Shown here piece by piece: positions 1 through 11,999 of a stretch of DNA of 64,000 nucleotides. Positions within the stretch are counted from its first letter, which is position 1; each line of letters starts with the position of its first letter. Position numbers and translations under genes: made by a program. The notes under the pieces were generated by a model. It did not search any database and was not told the origin of the DNA. It saw nothing but the letters and a program-made list of their open reading frames with translations. Location of the stretch: the NCBI GenBank assembly GCA_036873755.1, contig JAVTVY010025113.1, positions 42,445 through 106,444 on the forward strand. Reading direction: 5' to 3'. The stretch comes from Hanleya hanleyi. Lineage: Eukaryota; Mollusca; Polyplacophora; Lepidopleurida; Hanleyidae.

Positions 1-23
1 AACTTCAATAGGTATAATTTCTA

Positions 24-364
24 CACATATTTTGAGAACACATCGATACACATTAGAATGAATTAATGTTATTCTTTGTACTAGTTAATAAGGACATATC
101 TACAAGATCTGCCTGCCGTTGGTTATCTATATAGCCGACTATTGCTCGCTTAAGCCTACATACAAAATAGTCAATGATATATTTTCTGTAAATCTTTTAA
201 GTGATTCAACTGAACCGCTGCAGACAGGAATTTTTGACAAACACAAATGCAGAGGCAGCGATAGTTTGATGAACAGACAGTACAGACAAGCTATTATCAC
301 TTTCGAAAGGGATTAACCACGGCCTTTGACCCGAAGAAATAGGTCTCTTCATGATCACATGGAT
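24..364. repeat. Long direct repeat, copy 1
   Basis: This stretch reads almost the same as 2433-2884: both start 'cacatattttgagaacacat', share 'atctacaagatctgcctgc', 'gattcaact', 'gcagaggcagcgatagtttg' and end near 'gaaataggtctct'. Copy 1 lacks about 100 bp present in copy 2 (roughly 2587-2690). The two copies flank the RNase H remnant at 915-2041. It may extend left of the window. Whether these are terminal repeats of one element or a local duplication is not decidable here. Confidence 0.85.
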
Positions 365-372
365 TGCGCCCG

Positions 373-914
373 TGTAGGTCATAAATCGATCTATCAGTAT
401 AGGGATTTGAACCAAATGAGGTGAACCAAATTCTACTTACAAGTCATTTCTCACTTCGTCATCGGCAATTTCCCGTGAAACTCCATTCCACTGTATAGTC
501 GATAAAACAACTGTGCAAACGATGTTCTAAAACAGACTGATGTCTGTATTGTAAATTTTGAAGTCGGGACTTAATTGTTGTGCGTCAATTTAGTTACCAT
601 TCGATCATCCCTGTAACAGAATTCGTACTTGACAAAGGCACCAGTTTGCAAGGCCTTGTTCAAATGTTTTCAATATCAGATTGCAAGTACGTGAAGCAGG
701 TACTAGAACTCAAAGTCGTGTACGAATTTTCTGTAGGATTATGTATAAATATGAAATCTTGCATGACAACATAATGAGTACCATATTGCACCTTTTTGTT
801 ATCAAAAATGTCAGTTGTATATACATAAATATAAACCGAAAATCCTTACGCCTAATAGATTATGTATATTACATACAGTTGCTGTTTCCATTGAAAGCTA
901 CACAAGCTTAAGAT
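373..914. other. No gene recognised
   Basis: AT-rich stretch between the direct repeat and the RNase H remnant. Its reading frames are short and resemble no protein I know. No reverse transcriptase motif is visible, so the retrotransposon remnant downstream has no upstream polymerase domain here. Confidence 0.5.
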
Positions 915-2041
915 GTGCATGAAAAATGTGAATCGCCCGAAGTCCTAGAAAACATCGAGCCAAGATACATGTATATACCCATGATAAGTGACAACATCGT
1001 AACAACTCCTCACCAGTTTAATTGTCACCTTGGGTCATCCAATAACCGCACAAAGGAACAGGCCACGAAGGCCAAGGCATATGCTTATTCTTTATTAAAT
1101 GCATTGCCTGTGAACACTCCCATCCTCTTCGCTGATGGATCATCCCTTATGAATCCTGGTCCATGTGGCGCTGCTGTTGTGTGTTGCTTGGAGGGCATCC
1201 AGTCGCAACCACTCATTGAGGCCCAGCCGGTGTCTCAGCTCAGTAATAGCTATCATGGTGAATTGTACGCACTCCGCCTGCCTCTAAGATGATTCTCAGT
1301 GCCCGCCGTATTCACGAGTTTGACACTGTTAGTATTTTCAGTCACTGTCAATCTGCTATCAAGAGCATGTGTAGTATCACTCTGCATGATGCACATCAGG
1401 ATCTAATCGACGCATTTCAATGTGACCTTACTGTACTTAAAAATCAGGGTGTCACTGTAGGCCTGTATTGGATTGCTGGGCATGTTAATCTGATGGGTAA
1501 TGACTTAGCTGATATCCATGCCAAAGCAGCTGCACAGCAAGCTATAGATCTAACCGATGACTCTAGAACATCGATCAGCACAGTCAAGGGAATTATTAAG
1601 AGAGACATACGGTTACGATGGCAGAAATGCTGGGAATATGTGGATACAGGAAGAGAGTATTTTCATCTGCACCCTAAAGTGCCCACTTCCAGATACAGGT
1701 CAGTTGCTCCCCGGTACCAAGAGGTAAGGTACTTAAGACTGACCACTGGTCACTGCAGACTGAAAGCACATATGTACAGACTCAAACTGGTAGATACTCC
1801 TCTTTGTGAATGTGACCAGTCTCCTGAGCATGTTCTCCTAGAATGTCCTCTTTGGACTATGGCAAGGGAGACAATGCAAAACACTATTGAAGTACACTAT
1901 GTCAAAGCCAACACCCCTCTAGTTGAGCGACGCTATGACTACACAACTCTGTTAGCCCCTGATCACAGCTCTAAGATAACTCGGAATTCAATCAAGCAGG
2001 CAGTGACTACATTTGTTGCAGCCATTGATGCTAACCTGTAA
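915..2041 (+). pseudogene. RNase H plus zinc-knuckle end of a non-LTR retrotransposon, frameshifted
   Basis: Two overlapping frames (915-1292, 1289-2041) together give one RNase HI fold followed by the C-terminal knuckle typical of non-LTR retrotransposon ORF2. Frame 1 has 'LFADGSS' (Asp74) and 'HGELYAL' (Glu116), the first two metal-binding acids. Frame 2 has 'FSHCQSAI', where families usually have Asp in place of His19, then 'WIAGHVNLMGNDLAD' with the final His and Asp. Residues 173-186 of frame 2 form Cys-x-Cys-x5-His-x4-Cys ('LCECDQSPEHVLLECPLW'), preceded by 'LTTGHCRLKAHMYRL', a usual non-LTR pattern. The frames meet at an ATGA overlap, so one indel near 1270-1290 splits the domain. No RT or endonuclease is upstream. 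I read it as a 5'-truncated decayed LINE; a domesticated RNase H is less likely given the frameshift and the lost Asp. Confidence 0.8.
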
Positions 2042-2432
2042 TCCGCGAATGTGACTCCAATCAGCATAATAAGGAAGACTAACTGTATATATGTTTTGAG
2101 TTTTATTTTGATATGGCACGCACTTGCACGACTGGGTACCGGAACCGTAAATGTAAATACGTTGTGGAAATACCAAGTGTTTGTTAAATTGTTACCTGTG
2201 GGATACCTGAAACTACCCAGTGACCAGTATTGGCTATGGAATAGAGCCCTAAATCAACATTGAAAGTTATTTTGCAACATCTAAAACTTTTCACATTTCT
2301 TTTGAAATTTTACATTTAAAGCTTTGGTCCCTTCATCAGTTTTTAAGTAGACCAGCTTTCGTCCACTCTTCAATATAGTTTTGAACCCAGTGACGAGACC
2401 TTCGCCTTTTTTTGGTTTTCACTGGGACAACC
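2042..2432. other. Spacer between RNase H remnant and second direct repeat
   Basis: Non-coding; the 3' end shows no long poly-A or simple tail that would mark a LINE end. It includes 'ggttttcactgggacaaccc' just before the second direct repeat. Confidence 0.4.
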
Positions 2433-2884
2433 CACACATATTTTGAGAACACATCGATACACATTAGAATGAATTAATGTTATTCTTTGCACTAGTTGCT
2501 GAGGACATATCTACAAGATCTGCCTGCATTTGGTTATCTATATAGCCAACTATTGCTCGGTTAAGCCTACATGCAAAATAGTCAATGGCTGAGAATCAAA
2601 GTTTAAGATATATTCCAGACAATGTTAATGCCACTTTCGGAGTACTGTGACCTTGACCTGGATATTAATAGCACGATGACTATTTACCGTGTATGTTTTC
2701 TGCATATCTTAAGTGATTCAACTAAACCGTTCCCGAATTATGCAGACAGGAATTTTTGACACACACACATGCAGAGGCAGCGATAGTTTGGTGAACAGAC
2801 AGTATAGACAAGCTATTATCACTTTCGAAAGGGATTAACCACGACCATTGACCTAAAGAAATAGGTCTCTTTATGATCATATGA
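2433..2884. repeat. Long direct repeat, copy 2
   Basis: Second copy of the repeat at 24-364, same orientation, with an extra ~100 bp block containing 'gtgaccttgacctgg'. That word is common in Helitron-like (HINE) cores of molluscs. The following bases to ~3120 continue in the same style ('cctttgacctact', ACAC/ACAG-rich), suggesting that the repeat itself is a decayed element. Confidence 0.85.
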
Positions 2885-3697
2885 ATAGCACACTTGTAAA
2901 GTTTTGAGAATTAGCTGAAGAATAACTCAAGATATAGAATGGATAATTTTTGATTCAATTTCAGGGTACCCTTAACCTTTGACCTACTGCTATTTTCACA
3001 ATATATCTTCAGTGAAAATTTGGAGTAGACGGACTGACTACATTTAAAGTTATCCTGGCAACAATTTGTGACACACACAACACACAGACAGAAATTTTAT
3101 ATTCCCAGACTACAAAAGAACTTGAGGGCATGATTATTATTCAGGTGTATTGCAGATTAAGAACACTGGGCATATATTTCAGGAATTGTGGGTTTATTAT
3201 GTTCGTCACTAGGTGACATCAGTCATAGCAGTCAAATTGAAGTTACTTTAGCTCTTATCAGGTGCAGTTAAAATTGTTCCAACATATACTGACCAGTAAA
3301 TGTACAACAAATTCAAGTGAGACATGTTGTATAACTATACAAAGCATCGCATACAGCCCTCATATAGCTATAATATATACTAAAATGACAAATTACTGTA
3401 TCTTTAAATTTCTTGTAGTTTATTCATATTTTTGCCATTAAATTATGGGTCCTAAAAAAGGATATGACAAGAGAATCACATTCTCTTTACAAAACCCAAG
3501 CTACACTGGTCATCTTTCATATATGTCATTACTACACCAATCACAGGAGACCTGTCAACCCAAGCATTCATTGTTTATTGTACTGGGGTTATCCTTCATG
3601 CAGGACTGATAATTCATTAACTGTTCAATTACTCTGTTAACCTTCCATAACCTCAAACTTCAGGCTTACATTTTCATTAGAGCTTCCCTAATAAGGG
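2885..3697. other. Intergenic, decayed repeat sequence
   Basis: AT-rich. Up to about 3120 it looks like the tail of the preceding repeat (CACACA/ACAGACAG run near 3069-3095). I see no coding potential or recognisable RNA in the remainder. Confidence 0.4.
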
Positions 3698-4222
3698 AGA
3701 TGGTATGATAAGGCGGGGTTATGACCTATTTGTGGTACCATTGAATCCGAAAATATAAAATGTCCTAAAAATAATTGTGTTTCAACTTAACAGCAGGGGA
3801 AATTTATATGTACACAATATATTAAAGTTTTAGCTCGATTGCTTTATGATTATAGTTATGACATGAAACTCAGTGAAATCTGCAGCATGTGCTAGTTCAT
3901 GAAAAAAGGGTCTAAATCGAGTCATTCTAACACACATTTAGACACCAAGGATACCTTGAACCAAAACGCCATTTAACCTGGTGATGTGCTGGGTCAGTTC
4001 TCCACTGCTGAAAAATCTGTGTTTAAATCACTCGATTTAGACATGCTGCAGATTTCAATTGTCATAACTATAATCATAATGCAATCGAGCTAGAATTGGA
4101 CATACTGTCTACATATATTTCCTCCTGCAGTTACATTAAATCACACATTTTTAATTCATCTTTTTTTTTTTATTCAAGTTTTAATTAGTATAGGCCAAAA
4201 TCCCGCCTTATCGTATCATCTC
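3698..4222. mobile_element. Foldback/TIR element, ~525 bp
   Basis: The ends are inverted: 'ggagatggtatgataaggcg' at 3698 against 'cgccttatcgtatcatctcc' at 4203-4222. Inner arms are also inverted ('gattatagttatgac' near 3847 against 'gtcataactataatc' near 4061; 'tctgcagcatg' against 'catgctgcaga'). The element is therefore a long imperfect palindrome with no coding potential, a non-autonomous DNA transposon. I could not settle a target duplication. Confidence 0.75.
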
Positions 4223-4499
4223 CTTTGATTGCGGCTCCTCCCAGCCATGCATTAAGGAGAAATTGAATATTTCATGTTGTTAAACTGTTCCCATACCATG
4301 TTCAATTCCTCTTCTGATACACCAGATCTCTGCAATTTATCTCTTTTTTTCAGACAATGTATTTAATTGCATTTCTTATATACTTCTCTTCAATTGAAAT
4401 GGAAACTAGTCTGATCGGCTGATTATGGATCAATCGTCAATCATCCTTGTCAAACTACACATGTATTCTGTTCACTAACAGGTGATCGGAAGAGAAGAA

Positions 4500-5545
4500 G
4501 CGAAGTTCTTGTTGTTTAACAGTTTAGAGAGAACCACCTTTCTTAAAATGGAAGAAAAAAACCTGTTGCTATAGGTGACCATGGACATATCTATCCGCAT
4601 CGGATGGCATTGAATAAAACAAATTGTGGTCTATCTAATTTGCATAAGAATAGACGACCAGATTTGTTCTCTATATAAACTATTAGACAATGCACACTTT
4701 CATTGGAACACCATTGTTATGACATGTATCAATAAAAACACCTCAACAAAAGTCCCCCCTAAAAGGTAGTCTCATATTTTCAAAGATATTTGCTCGATTG
4801 CAATGAAACTTCTCACATATCATTGGGCTGACCAAGCCGACATTGAGTAACAATGACTATTCCAGAGGTCATTTCATGTCTGAATGAACATGCGTAGCAT
4901 TTAAGTCGGTCGCATTTCAAAAGTTGCAGGAGAAATTTAAGCACGATATTTCGCAGGCACACGCTCACTTAATCACCAAATTGATACCTTATTTTAGAGA
5001 GTCACCGCACTCAAAAATGGTCACCAAGACAAGGCATCACTTGTTGGTATCAAGCTCGCATCCTGTTTATAAACTTGGACATTCGCGACATTCTGTCATC
5101 GGCCTTATCGAATTCGACACCGAAAAGTTATACTGCATCGTGATGAATAAGTATTACCCATTATTGACTACTGTGACAGTTTATTAACATGTTGGTTTTG
5201 TGATTAAGTGATCTTGTGCCTGCGAAAAAGCGTGATTAAACATTTCTTGCCACTTCTAAAATGCACCCATCTGGAACTTTGCGCATGCTCATTCAGTCAT
5301 GAAACGACCTACAAAATAACCATTGATACCCAATATATATCAGCTTGATCGGCCGGATGATATGTCCGAAGTTTTATCGCAACCAAGCAAATATCTTGGG
5401 GAAATATGAAGCTACATTTTGAGGGGAACTTACTTTTGTTGAGGTGCTTATAAGTCGCCAGAAGATTTTGGAGCGTCATGATGAATAAGTCAAAAGTTAT
5501 TAAGCAAAAATGACCTTTTTTACCTTCATTTTAGAGAGGTTGTTC
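4500..5545. mobile_element. Nested foldback element with ~230 bp inverted arms
   Basis: The inner pair of arms (about 4738-4970 and 5210-5452) are reverse complements over ~230 bp, sharing 'cacctcaacaaaagt', 'gatatttgct', 'acatatcat', 'ctgaatga(a/g)catgcg' and 'tttcgcaggcaca'. An outer pair is also inverted: 4500-4560 ('agagagaaccacctttcttaaaatgga') against 5509-5545 ('accttcattttagagaggttg'). The outer end resembles the ends of the foldback at 9966-10650, so both may be one family. Frames in the loop (4924-5187) look accidental. Confidence 0.7.
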
Positions 5546-7786
5546 TCTCTAATCTATTTAACGAGAATTATCGAAGGCAAGCTAGTTGTGGCCATTCATC
5601 ACTTTTTTGGAGAGAGAGACACATTTACAGAGATACTAAATCAGTCTTTTGACATATCATTTGAACATTCTTTAGCTGCAAGCGTGCATGATTATATACA
5701 TGATATACTAGCGACTAAAGCGGGGCAAAAATAAAACTTGAGAACCTATAAACATACTACAGTGTGGTAACTGAACATTATGTCCATATGAATGAACGTG
5801 AAAATATAACATAATAAAGTGAGTGCAAATCTGAATAATTGCTAACAACAAAATTGGAGACATGGAACACAATAACTACTAAATATTAAGAGAAAACCAG
5901 TCATCATAATCAAACAATTTTTTTTACCAAAAACTTGTTTCTGTAATGTTTGATGGTGAGAAAGCCATTATTTTTTTCAATCCAAAACCTGCAAAATCTG
6001 ATTTTTATTCAAGTTTACATACTAAAATATCAACCTTGAAAAAAAATATGATGATCAAATGCATAATATTGGATTGACGATTGATCAAGCTGTGCTCCCT
6101 AGCCTATTTCAACATTTATAAGGAGGATTTCCTCTTGTACCCGATAACAAAAATATGACATCTCAAACAGGAATTATATTTTCACACAATATATCAGAGA
6201 GAGTGGTTTTAGTAAGAGGGGTCATATTTGTCATACTGTATTCTTCCAGTTATTCATATGGAAAAACTTAACTCCGGGCATCTGCACAGAGAGAAATTCT
6301 GCTAACATTCTACAAATTTCACTTAGCTATGTTTTCAGTTCTTGGGATGAAGAGCATATCCATCACACAGCATTTAGCCTCAGCTGACAATTTTGTTTTC
6401 TTCTGCTTCTAAGTCTATTGCTGTTCGAAAAATTAGAAGAAATGGGTAATACCAAAATCGGCCAGGGAGTACAGTTTGAACGATATTCTGTAGGCAAGAC
6501 CAGTCCTTACAATAGGGGCTCATGCTTGTGGCAAAATACACCTTGTCTTGTGAAAATAATTTTTCATCAATCATAAATCCATTCATATGCTCATGGCCAT
6601 CACAATGCTTTCGAGGCTAATATATCAGTATGAAAATCGGCTTTCTTACAGTCACACACAAAGGTTATATATATAAGTTACATATATCCTTTAGGAGAAA
6701 TGAACTAGATATTTATATCTATTTCAGTATCATTTAATAAATCTCTGAATGGGGGATTGCACTTGCTGTGATCAAATCATTAGGTCACAGCGATTTTAGT
6801 TTTTGTTTCACAGGTGAATTTTTATTTTTATTTTTAAAGACGAGGGGATAAAAATAAACCTGGCCATTTCAAGTTCACCCCTTTCATTTTGTGGGCAGAG
6901 GAGTTTCCGCTCATCTGGTCCAGTTTTATTTTCATTCTTATCATCTACTCCAATTTAGAAAAAAAAACAAAAAATCTGCATGTGAAACAAAAAATAAAAT
7001 TGGTTTTGCTGTACAGATCATTAATCTGTTAAGTATATATGATATTCGTGTACAAGTTCACAATACTGATTGGTTCATAGTATACAAAGTTAATAATTTC
7101 TGTGAAGGTTACATATTTGTTACTTCAACATGGACACGGATATGTACACACATTCAACATAGATGTTTGGTAGGTTTGGTTTGGCAATTGTTGCACAGTA
7201 AATGCGGCACCTTCTTCTCATTTCTGGTGACCTCAATCCAGCACAGGACTGGTCAGAAATCAATGTTTGATGATTTGAAACAACTCCAATACGTTAATTA
7301 TTTGTTTGATATATTTGTGACTAAATTTCATAGGTTCATCAATGGCAATATTTATATTGGTAACCAAAGTAATCTCTCAAATATTACTTAATTATGCGCT
7401 TGCCGGTCAAGTTTTATTCTCTGGCCCTAGTGCACCACTCACATGTACATGTCCTGGTGCTCAAAACAATTATTCAACAACCAGTCGAGTCATGAATTGG
7501 ACAGGGAGTCAGTATAAGGGTTCAGAGGGTAAAAGTTTGAGTTAGAGGCACAATACAAGCATGAGGTTAGTCAATCAAATCTAGACTTTCAAATTCTAAA
7601 ACGAAAGGATAGTTCAAGAATGAGAATTTTTGTGGAAACTCTTCAACTTCCACTGGCCATATCTCAACAACTGGAAATTTATTGATGAAACATATCTCAT
7701 TTCGTACCATTTTATTCACTTGAACACTTTTACCCACAGACTGATGTAAAATCACACTTTATCATATAATTTAAGCCTCGTTCTAC
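5546..7786. other. Intergenic, no gene recognised
   Basis: AT-rich DNA with only short accidental frames. The part at 6781-6960 is a dispersed repeat listed separately. I see no exon of SGPL1-like quality, tRNA or structured RNA in it. Confidence 0.4.
6781..6960. repeat. Dispersed repeat, copy a
   Basis: The words 'gttt cacaggtga', 'gagtttccgctcat' and 'tggtccagtttta' recur in the same order and orientation at 11765-11900, so the two places are copies of one dispersed repeat. No terminal structure was found. Confidence 0.6.
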
Positions 7787-8153
7787 CAGATATTATTTTT
7801 GTATCAATTACAGAACATTTGAGAATTCACATATTACCAAAATCAATAGGCAATTGGAAGTACGGCGGTAATTCCCCTAATAATTCACAAGAAGTTCACT
7901 TTTCAACTCTGTTATTCAAACACAGAGAAAAAGTAACATTCCCATTCTTCGATCAAATTGAAGAAAAGTCATATGATGACAAAATGTGACACTTTGTAAC
8001 TTGATCCATGAACCAGATAAATGCTAGTTTTACTGCACTTGCAGTGATCAAATTATTAGGGGAATTACCAGATATTATTTTTGTACTACCAATTACAGAA
8101 CATTTGAGAATTCACACATTACCGAAAGCAATAGGCAATTGGAAGTACCCTTA
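7787..8153. mobile_element. MITE (GGTAATTCC family) between ~75 bp duplicated flanks
   Basis: Inverted ends 'cggtaattcccctaataatt' (7866) and 'aattattaggggaattacc' (~8051-8069) bound a ~200 bp MITE related to the CGGTAATCC family found in SGPL1 introns. The flanks themselves are duplicated: 7787-7864 and about 8066-8150 both read 'taccagatattatttttgta', 'attacagaacatttgagaat' and 'ataggcaattggaagtac'. The flank duplication is far longer than a transposon target duplication. Confidence 0.75.
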
Positions 8154-8563
8154 AAGTGTAACTATGGTATTTTGCAAGTTTATGCCATACTCAAGATAAT
8201 CTTCTAAATTATAGAATATACCCTGCTTCTTGTTTTACAACTTTAATTATGACAATTTCAATGTTATTAATGTCATTGTAGTGCACAGCACCACGAGCAT
8301 ACCAGAATTAGTGATGTCATTATGGAGCGATTAATCACGTCCCGATGTCACAAATCTCTTCCATTCTCTGCATTGCCACGACATCCCACAGACAGTGCAG
8401 GATGCTCGAAGTATGACGTTGTGAACGTCATATCTGATGTCAAATAGGATCATGAAGATTACTCTTCCACTACAGAAAGCTGATCCGGGACAGAATACGA
8501 GTGAAGTGTTGATCGAGAACTTGCACACATTGTTAACTTTAATATGACTTCCACTTATACAAG

Positions 8564-9466
8564 CAGGCCTCGAAAATTGGTTCATTGACGTAACCGAAAA
8601 ATCGGTTACGGTAAATTTGGCTTGCGTAACCTATTGTTCGGTTACGATGTTAATTTTTATGTAACCAATTGGTTTCGCAAAACGGTTACGTAATTACCCA
8701 TTACAACAGTGTACCGTCAACGAGTGAAAAAAAAGACTGTCCACAGCACGTGGGCAGCGACTGAACAGACAAATGAGTTAACATACGGGAATGGAATTGC
8801 ACACGTAAATCGCTCCCACCATTCATGGTTGGCTATTGTGACTCTGGCTGTATAATTCATTCGCCATTTCCTTGTGATTCCATTGAAATCCTGATTGAAA
8901 AGAGAGGTTGAACACGCCGCCTGCAAATTTAGAGATGGCGGAAGTGACAACGAGTGTTAACCGCAAGCTCCGCGCTCCGAGATAATTCCTCCACGAGGAG
9001 CTCCTCATGCCACCTCTGCTGCTAGCTCTGTGAAGAGCGCCTCACGGAGCAACAACCTTGGAGCGAGAAGGCTTGGGGGTAACCCTTTCAACTCGTACAA
9101 GTTTGATAAAGCTGTTTCCTGGCCGCTATTGGTTTATCACATAATAGTATGCCGGCCCTGAACCCAGGATAGACAAAACAGTCTGTGCAAGCTGACAGAC
9201 AGACACCTGCCACGTGGTTGTCTACAAATTCAATAAAGACAGGGCCGAGTTTGCGACTTAGTTTCGCTTTTAAAACATGCTGAAAGACACACGTCATGTG
9301 TTTAAAGTTTGCACAATAGACAGACAGAGAAGAGGTTGGGACTTTTGGTACCAGAACATATGTCCAAGAAGCGCATTCACGTAACCGATTTTTCGTTCTG
9401 GCCATTTCTGATTTGCGTAACCGACACGCGAACGATCGTTTCGTTCGCGCCAAATTTCGAGGCCTG
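8564..9466. mobile_element. TIR DNA transposon, non-autonomous, 6-bp target duplication
   Basis: The ends are 'CAGGCCTCGAAAATTGG' (8564) and 'CCAAATTTCGAGGCCTG' (to 9466), flanked on both sides by 'tacaag' (8558-8563 and 9467-9472). Near both ends are many copies of GTAACCG or its complement (for example 8589, 8603, 8637, 9380, 9416), the usual look of subterminal transposase-binding sites. The inside is richer in GC than the surroundings and codes for nothing I recognise. The CAGG terminus suggests hAT, but a 6-bp duplication is unusual for hAT. Confidence 0.8.
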
Positions 9467-9965
9467 TACAAGTACCAGTTAGATTTTAAGTATACTAGAA
9501 GTTACATCACAATAATCTTATAATTTTAATTACAAAAATTCCTGGTCAGAAATTGTCATTAAAAACCTAATGTGCTTGTACTTACAAGTGTGACACACAG
9601 AAGGTTAAAATAGTTGACCTTCTCCTTGAATACTAGTGTATAACCCTGGTGCTAAGAAGGGGGGCAGTTAAAACCTTACTATAGTGCAGTGTTGTACAAC
9701 AGAAATTCTGTCAGTAGTTGAATAATGTGACTTGCTGCTGTCCTTGCAAATTGCGTGCATGGTCATGATGGTGAGAAATTGTCTATATTGGAAAAAATCA
9801 ACCAGCTATGATTGGTGTTGAATGTTGAGGGATGAACAAGTGAAATGCTGTGCGTGGAAATGTGCAAAGATGAAAAACTTCAACGGGACTGTTTCTGGCT
9901 ATTGCAAGTGACATCATGGATAGAATAACTACACCAAACACAACACAAAATGAATACACATCTAA
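9467..9965. other. Intergenic, nothing recognised
   Basis: No repeat end, coding region or RNA gene could be supported here. Confidence 0.4.
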
Positions 9966-10650
9966 TTGTTAATACTCAGCAGGTTAGGGAGATCCCACTC
10001 TCTAAAATGGAGATAGAAAAGGTCATTATTTCTCTTTTTTGTTTTTCTTTGATAGGCATTTAGACTTCGGCCTATATAACACAATGCTATTCTATGGATA
10101 ACAACTTCTTTATTGCTGCGGAGCTGATGTTTCGTTGGAGATACTTCCAATTAGTTTTGAAAAAGTTGGAAGTATCTCCAACGAAACGTCAGCTCCACAG
10201 CAATAAAGAAGTTGTTATCCATAGAATAGCATTGTGTCATTATTTCTCAGTAACTTTTTATTCCTTCTTAACCAATGCTTCAAAACTTCAGGCACATTAA
10301 TCTACATGTATCTTTTGTTCCATGTCCTAAAATTGGTTTGCCATTTGAAGTACCAGGCAATGTTATTTCATCAGCACGTCGTGATATGACTGAAATAGTG
10401 TTGAAAGCGACATTAAATCATATTCACTATATTTCATTAGCGTGACAAATATTTGGCCTATTATTATGCAATTTTGATAGATGACAATTCACTTTTTAAC
10501 TACCATTTGTTGAGAATATATATGCCTGTGTGCACCTCCAGAAGATTTTGCTGAATTCATTATGTAAACGGATTTATTGAGGGAAAACCACCTTTTTTAC
10601 CTCCATTTTAGAGAGCAGAATCGCCTAACCTGTTAATTGTACATACTCAG
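9966..10650. mobile_element. Foldback element with a 69-bp internal hairpin
   Basis: Outer ends are inverted: 9978-10023 ('caggttagg', 'ctctctaaaatggagat', 'gaaaaggt') against 10589-10630 ('acctttttt', 'acctccattttagagag', 'cctaacctg'). Inside is a near-perfect hairpin: 10080-10148 is the reverse complement of 10168-10236 with only two mismatches, around a 19-base loop. Further right (10378-10430) is a 'gatatgactgaaatagtgtt' tail also seen at 57212-57250. No coding capacity. Confidence 0.75.
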
Positions 10651-11999
10651 AGAAGCTACATGACTAACACTAAGGGAGTTAACCAGCATAGGAATGAGGT
10701 TCTGATAAAGGATTGCATTGATACATTGCTAAGTGCCTAAACATTTTCAACATTCGCATAATAACATCAACTAAAAGTAGCTACAAAATGTTTCATCCAT
10801 AAATACACTTATACGATTATATAATACGTCACTCAGACATCTAAAACATTTACCTAAAATATGGGTCATACTGTTCAAGCTTGTATGGACATTCAATGGT
10901 TTTATACAAATTTGTTCATCATGTCAAAGGGATATCACAGTTAACATGGGTAAAACCAGTCATCTTCAAATTGTTCCCAATTCCACCATTTTCTTCATAA
11001 TGTTTCTTCAATTCAAAAATGTAATTCCAACAACAATCAAAAGCGGATCAATTCCCAAAAATCTGGAGTCAACTCTCAGACATAAATAATATTAAACTGA
11101 TATTAGATGTGGAGGATATTTATATGAAATAATTCTTTGAGAATAAATCAATAGTTAGGAGCTCGAATGGCAAGTTTAGGACTTTGTGGGTTCGACTCTG
11201 GATTCACCTGTCAATTGGTACAAAGTCAAACTGTTGATTTGTCCATAGAATTCTCACTCAATCGGATATACTGGGAGTACTACAGTGGAAACCTCTGAAT
11301 TGCATACACATAATCCTGTTTTATCCAATTATCCAGACTACCCCTTTCACTAGACTTAAGTATCAGGCAAATGATGGATTTATCCTTTCACAAGTCGTTC
11401 AATTAAGCAGAATTTTCCAATTAGCAGTATGCAATTAAGGGAGTTCTACTGTATCTAAGCTAAGTCAAAAACAATTGATAAGTGCACGGGTATGACGTTT
11501 GTTATCATGCTTCAAGATCATGATGTTGATTCACACAATAAGAGTACTGGTAACACAAATCACCCTACATCGTAAATGTAGTTTCATTCATGGAACATTC
11601 AAGTGTTGCATACCGATATTGCTGATATGCAAATATGTCAACAGTTTTTTGACCGATCTCTGTCTCACCCCACCCTCACTTTCTGTACACAATTTCCAAC
11701 CAGAGTGGATAGGAATTCCTGGACTTTCTAACTTCATGCTCTCTTCCCATCAGGCCACACAAATTTTGTTGTTTGTTTCACAGGCGGATTTTAGTTACTT
11801 TCAAGATGAGAGAAAACTGGACATTCGAAGTTGTTTCTGCGGGTAGATGAGTTTCCGCTCATGTGGTCCAGTTTTAAATTCATTTTTATTATCAATTCCA
11901 ATCTTAAAAAAAAAAAAAAAAAAAAAAATTTGTGAAAGACAGTGAAAGAAAAAAAATTGGTGTCTCAGGGTACAGTCTGCAGTGTGAATATGTTAACAT
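10651..11999. other. Intergenic, dispersed repeat copy b and A-tract
   Basis: Contains the second copy of the 6781-6960 repeat at about 11765-11900, followed by a run of 23 A (11906-11928). Such a tail suggests a retroposed repeat on the plus strand. The 115-codon frame at 11499-11846 overlaps this repeat and resembles no known protein. Confidence 0.4.

Noticed and set aside
9088..9471. 127-codon minus-strand frame as a gene
   Set aside because: It runs into the terminal repeat of the 8564-9466 transposon and its peptide includes the GTAACCG array; accidental.
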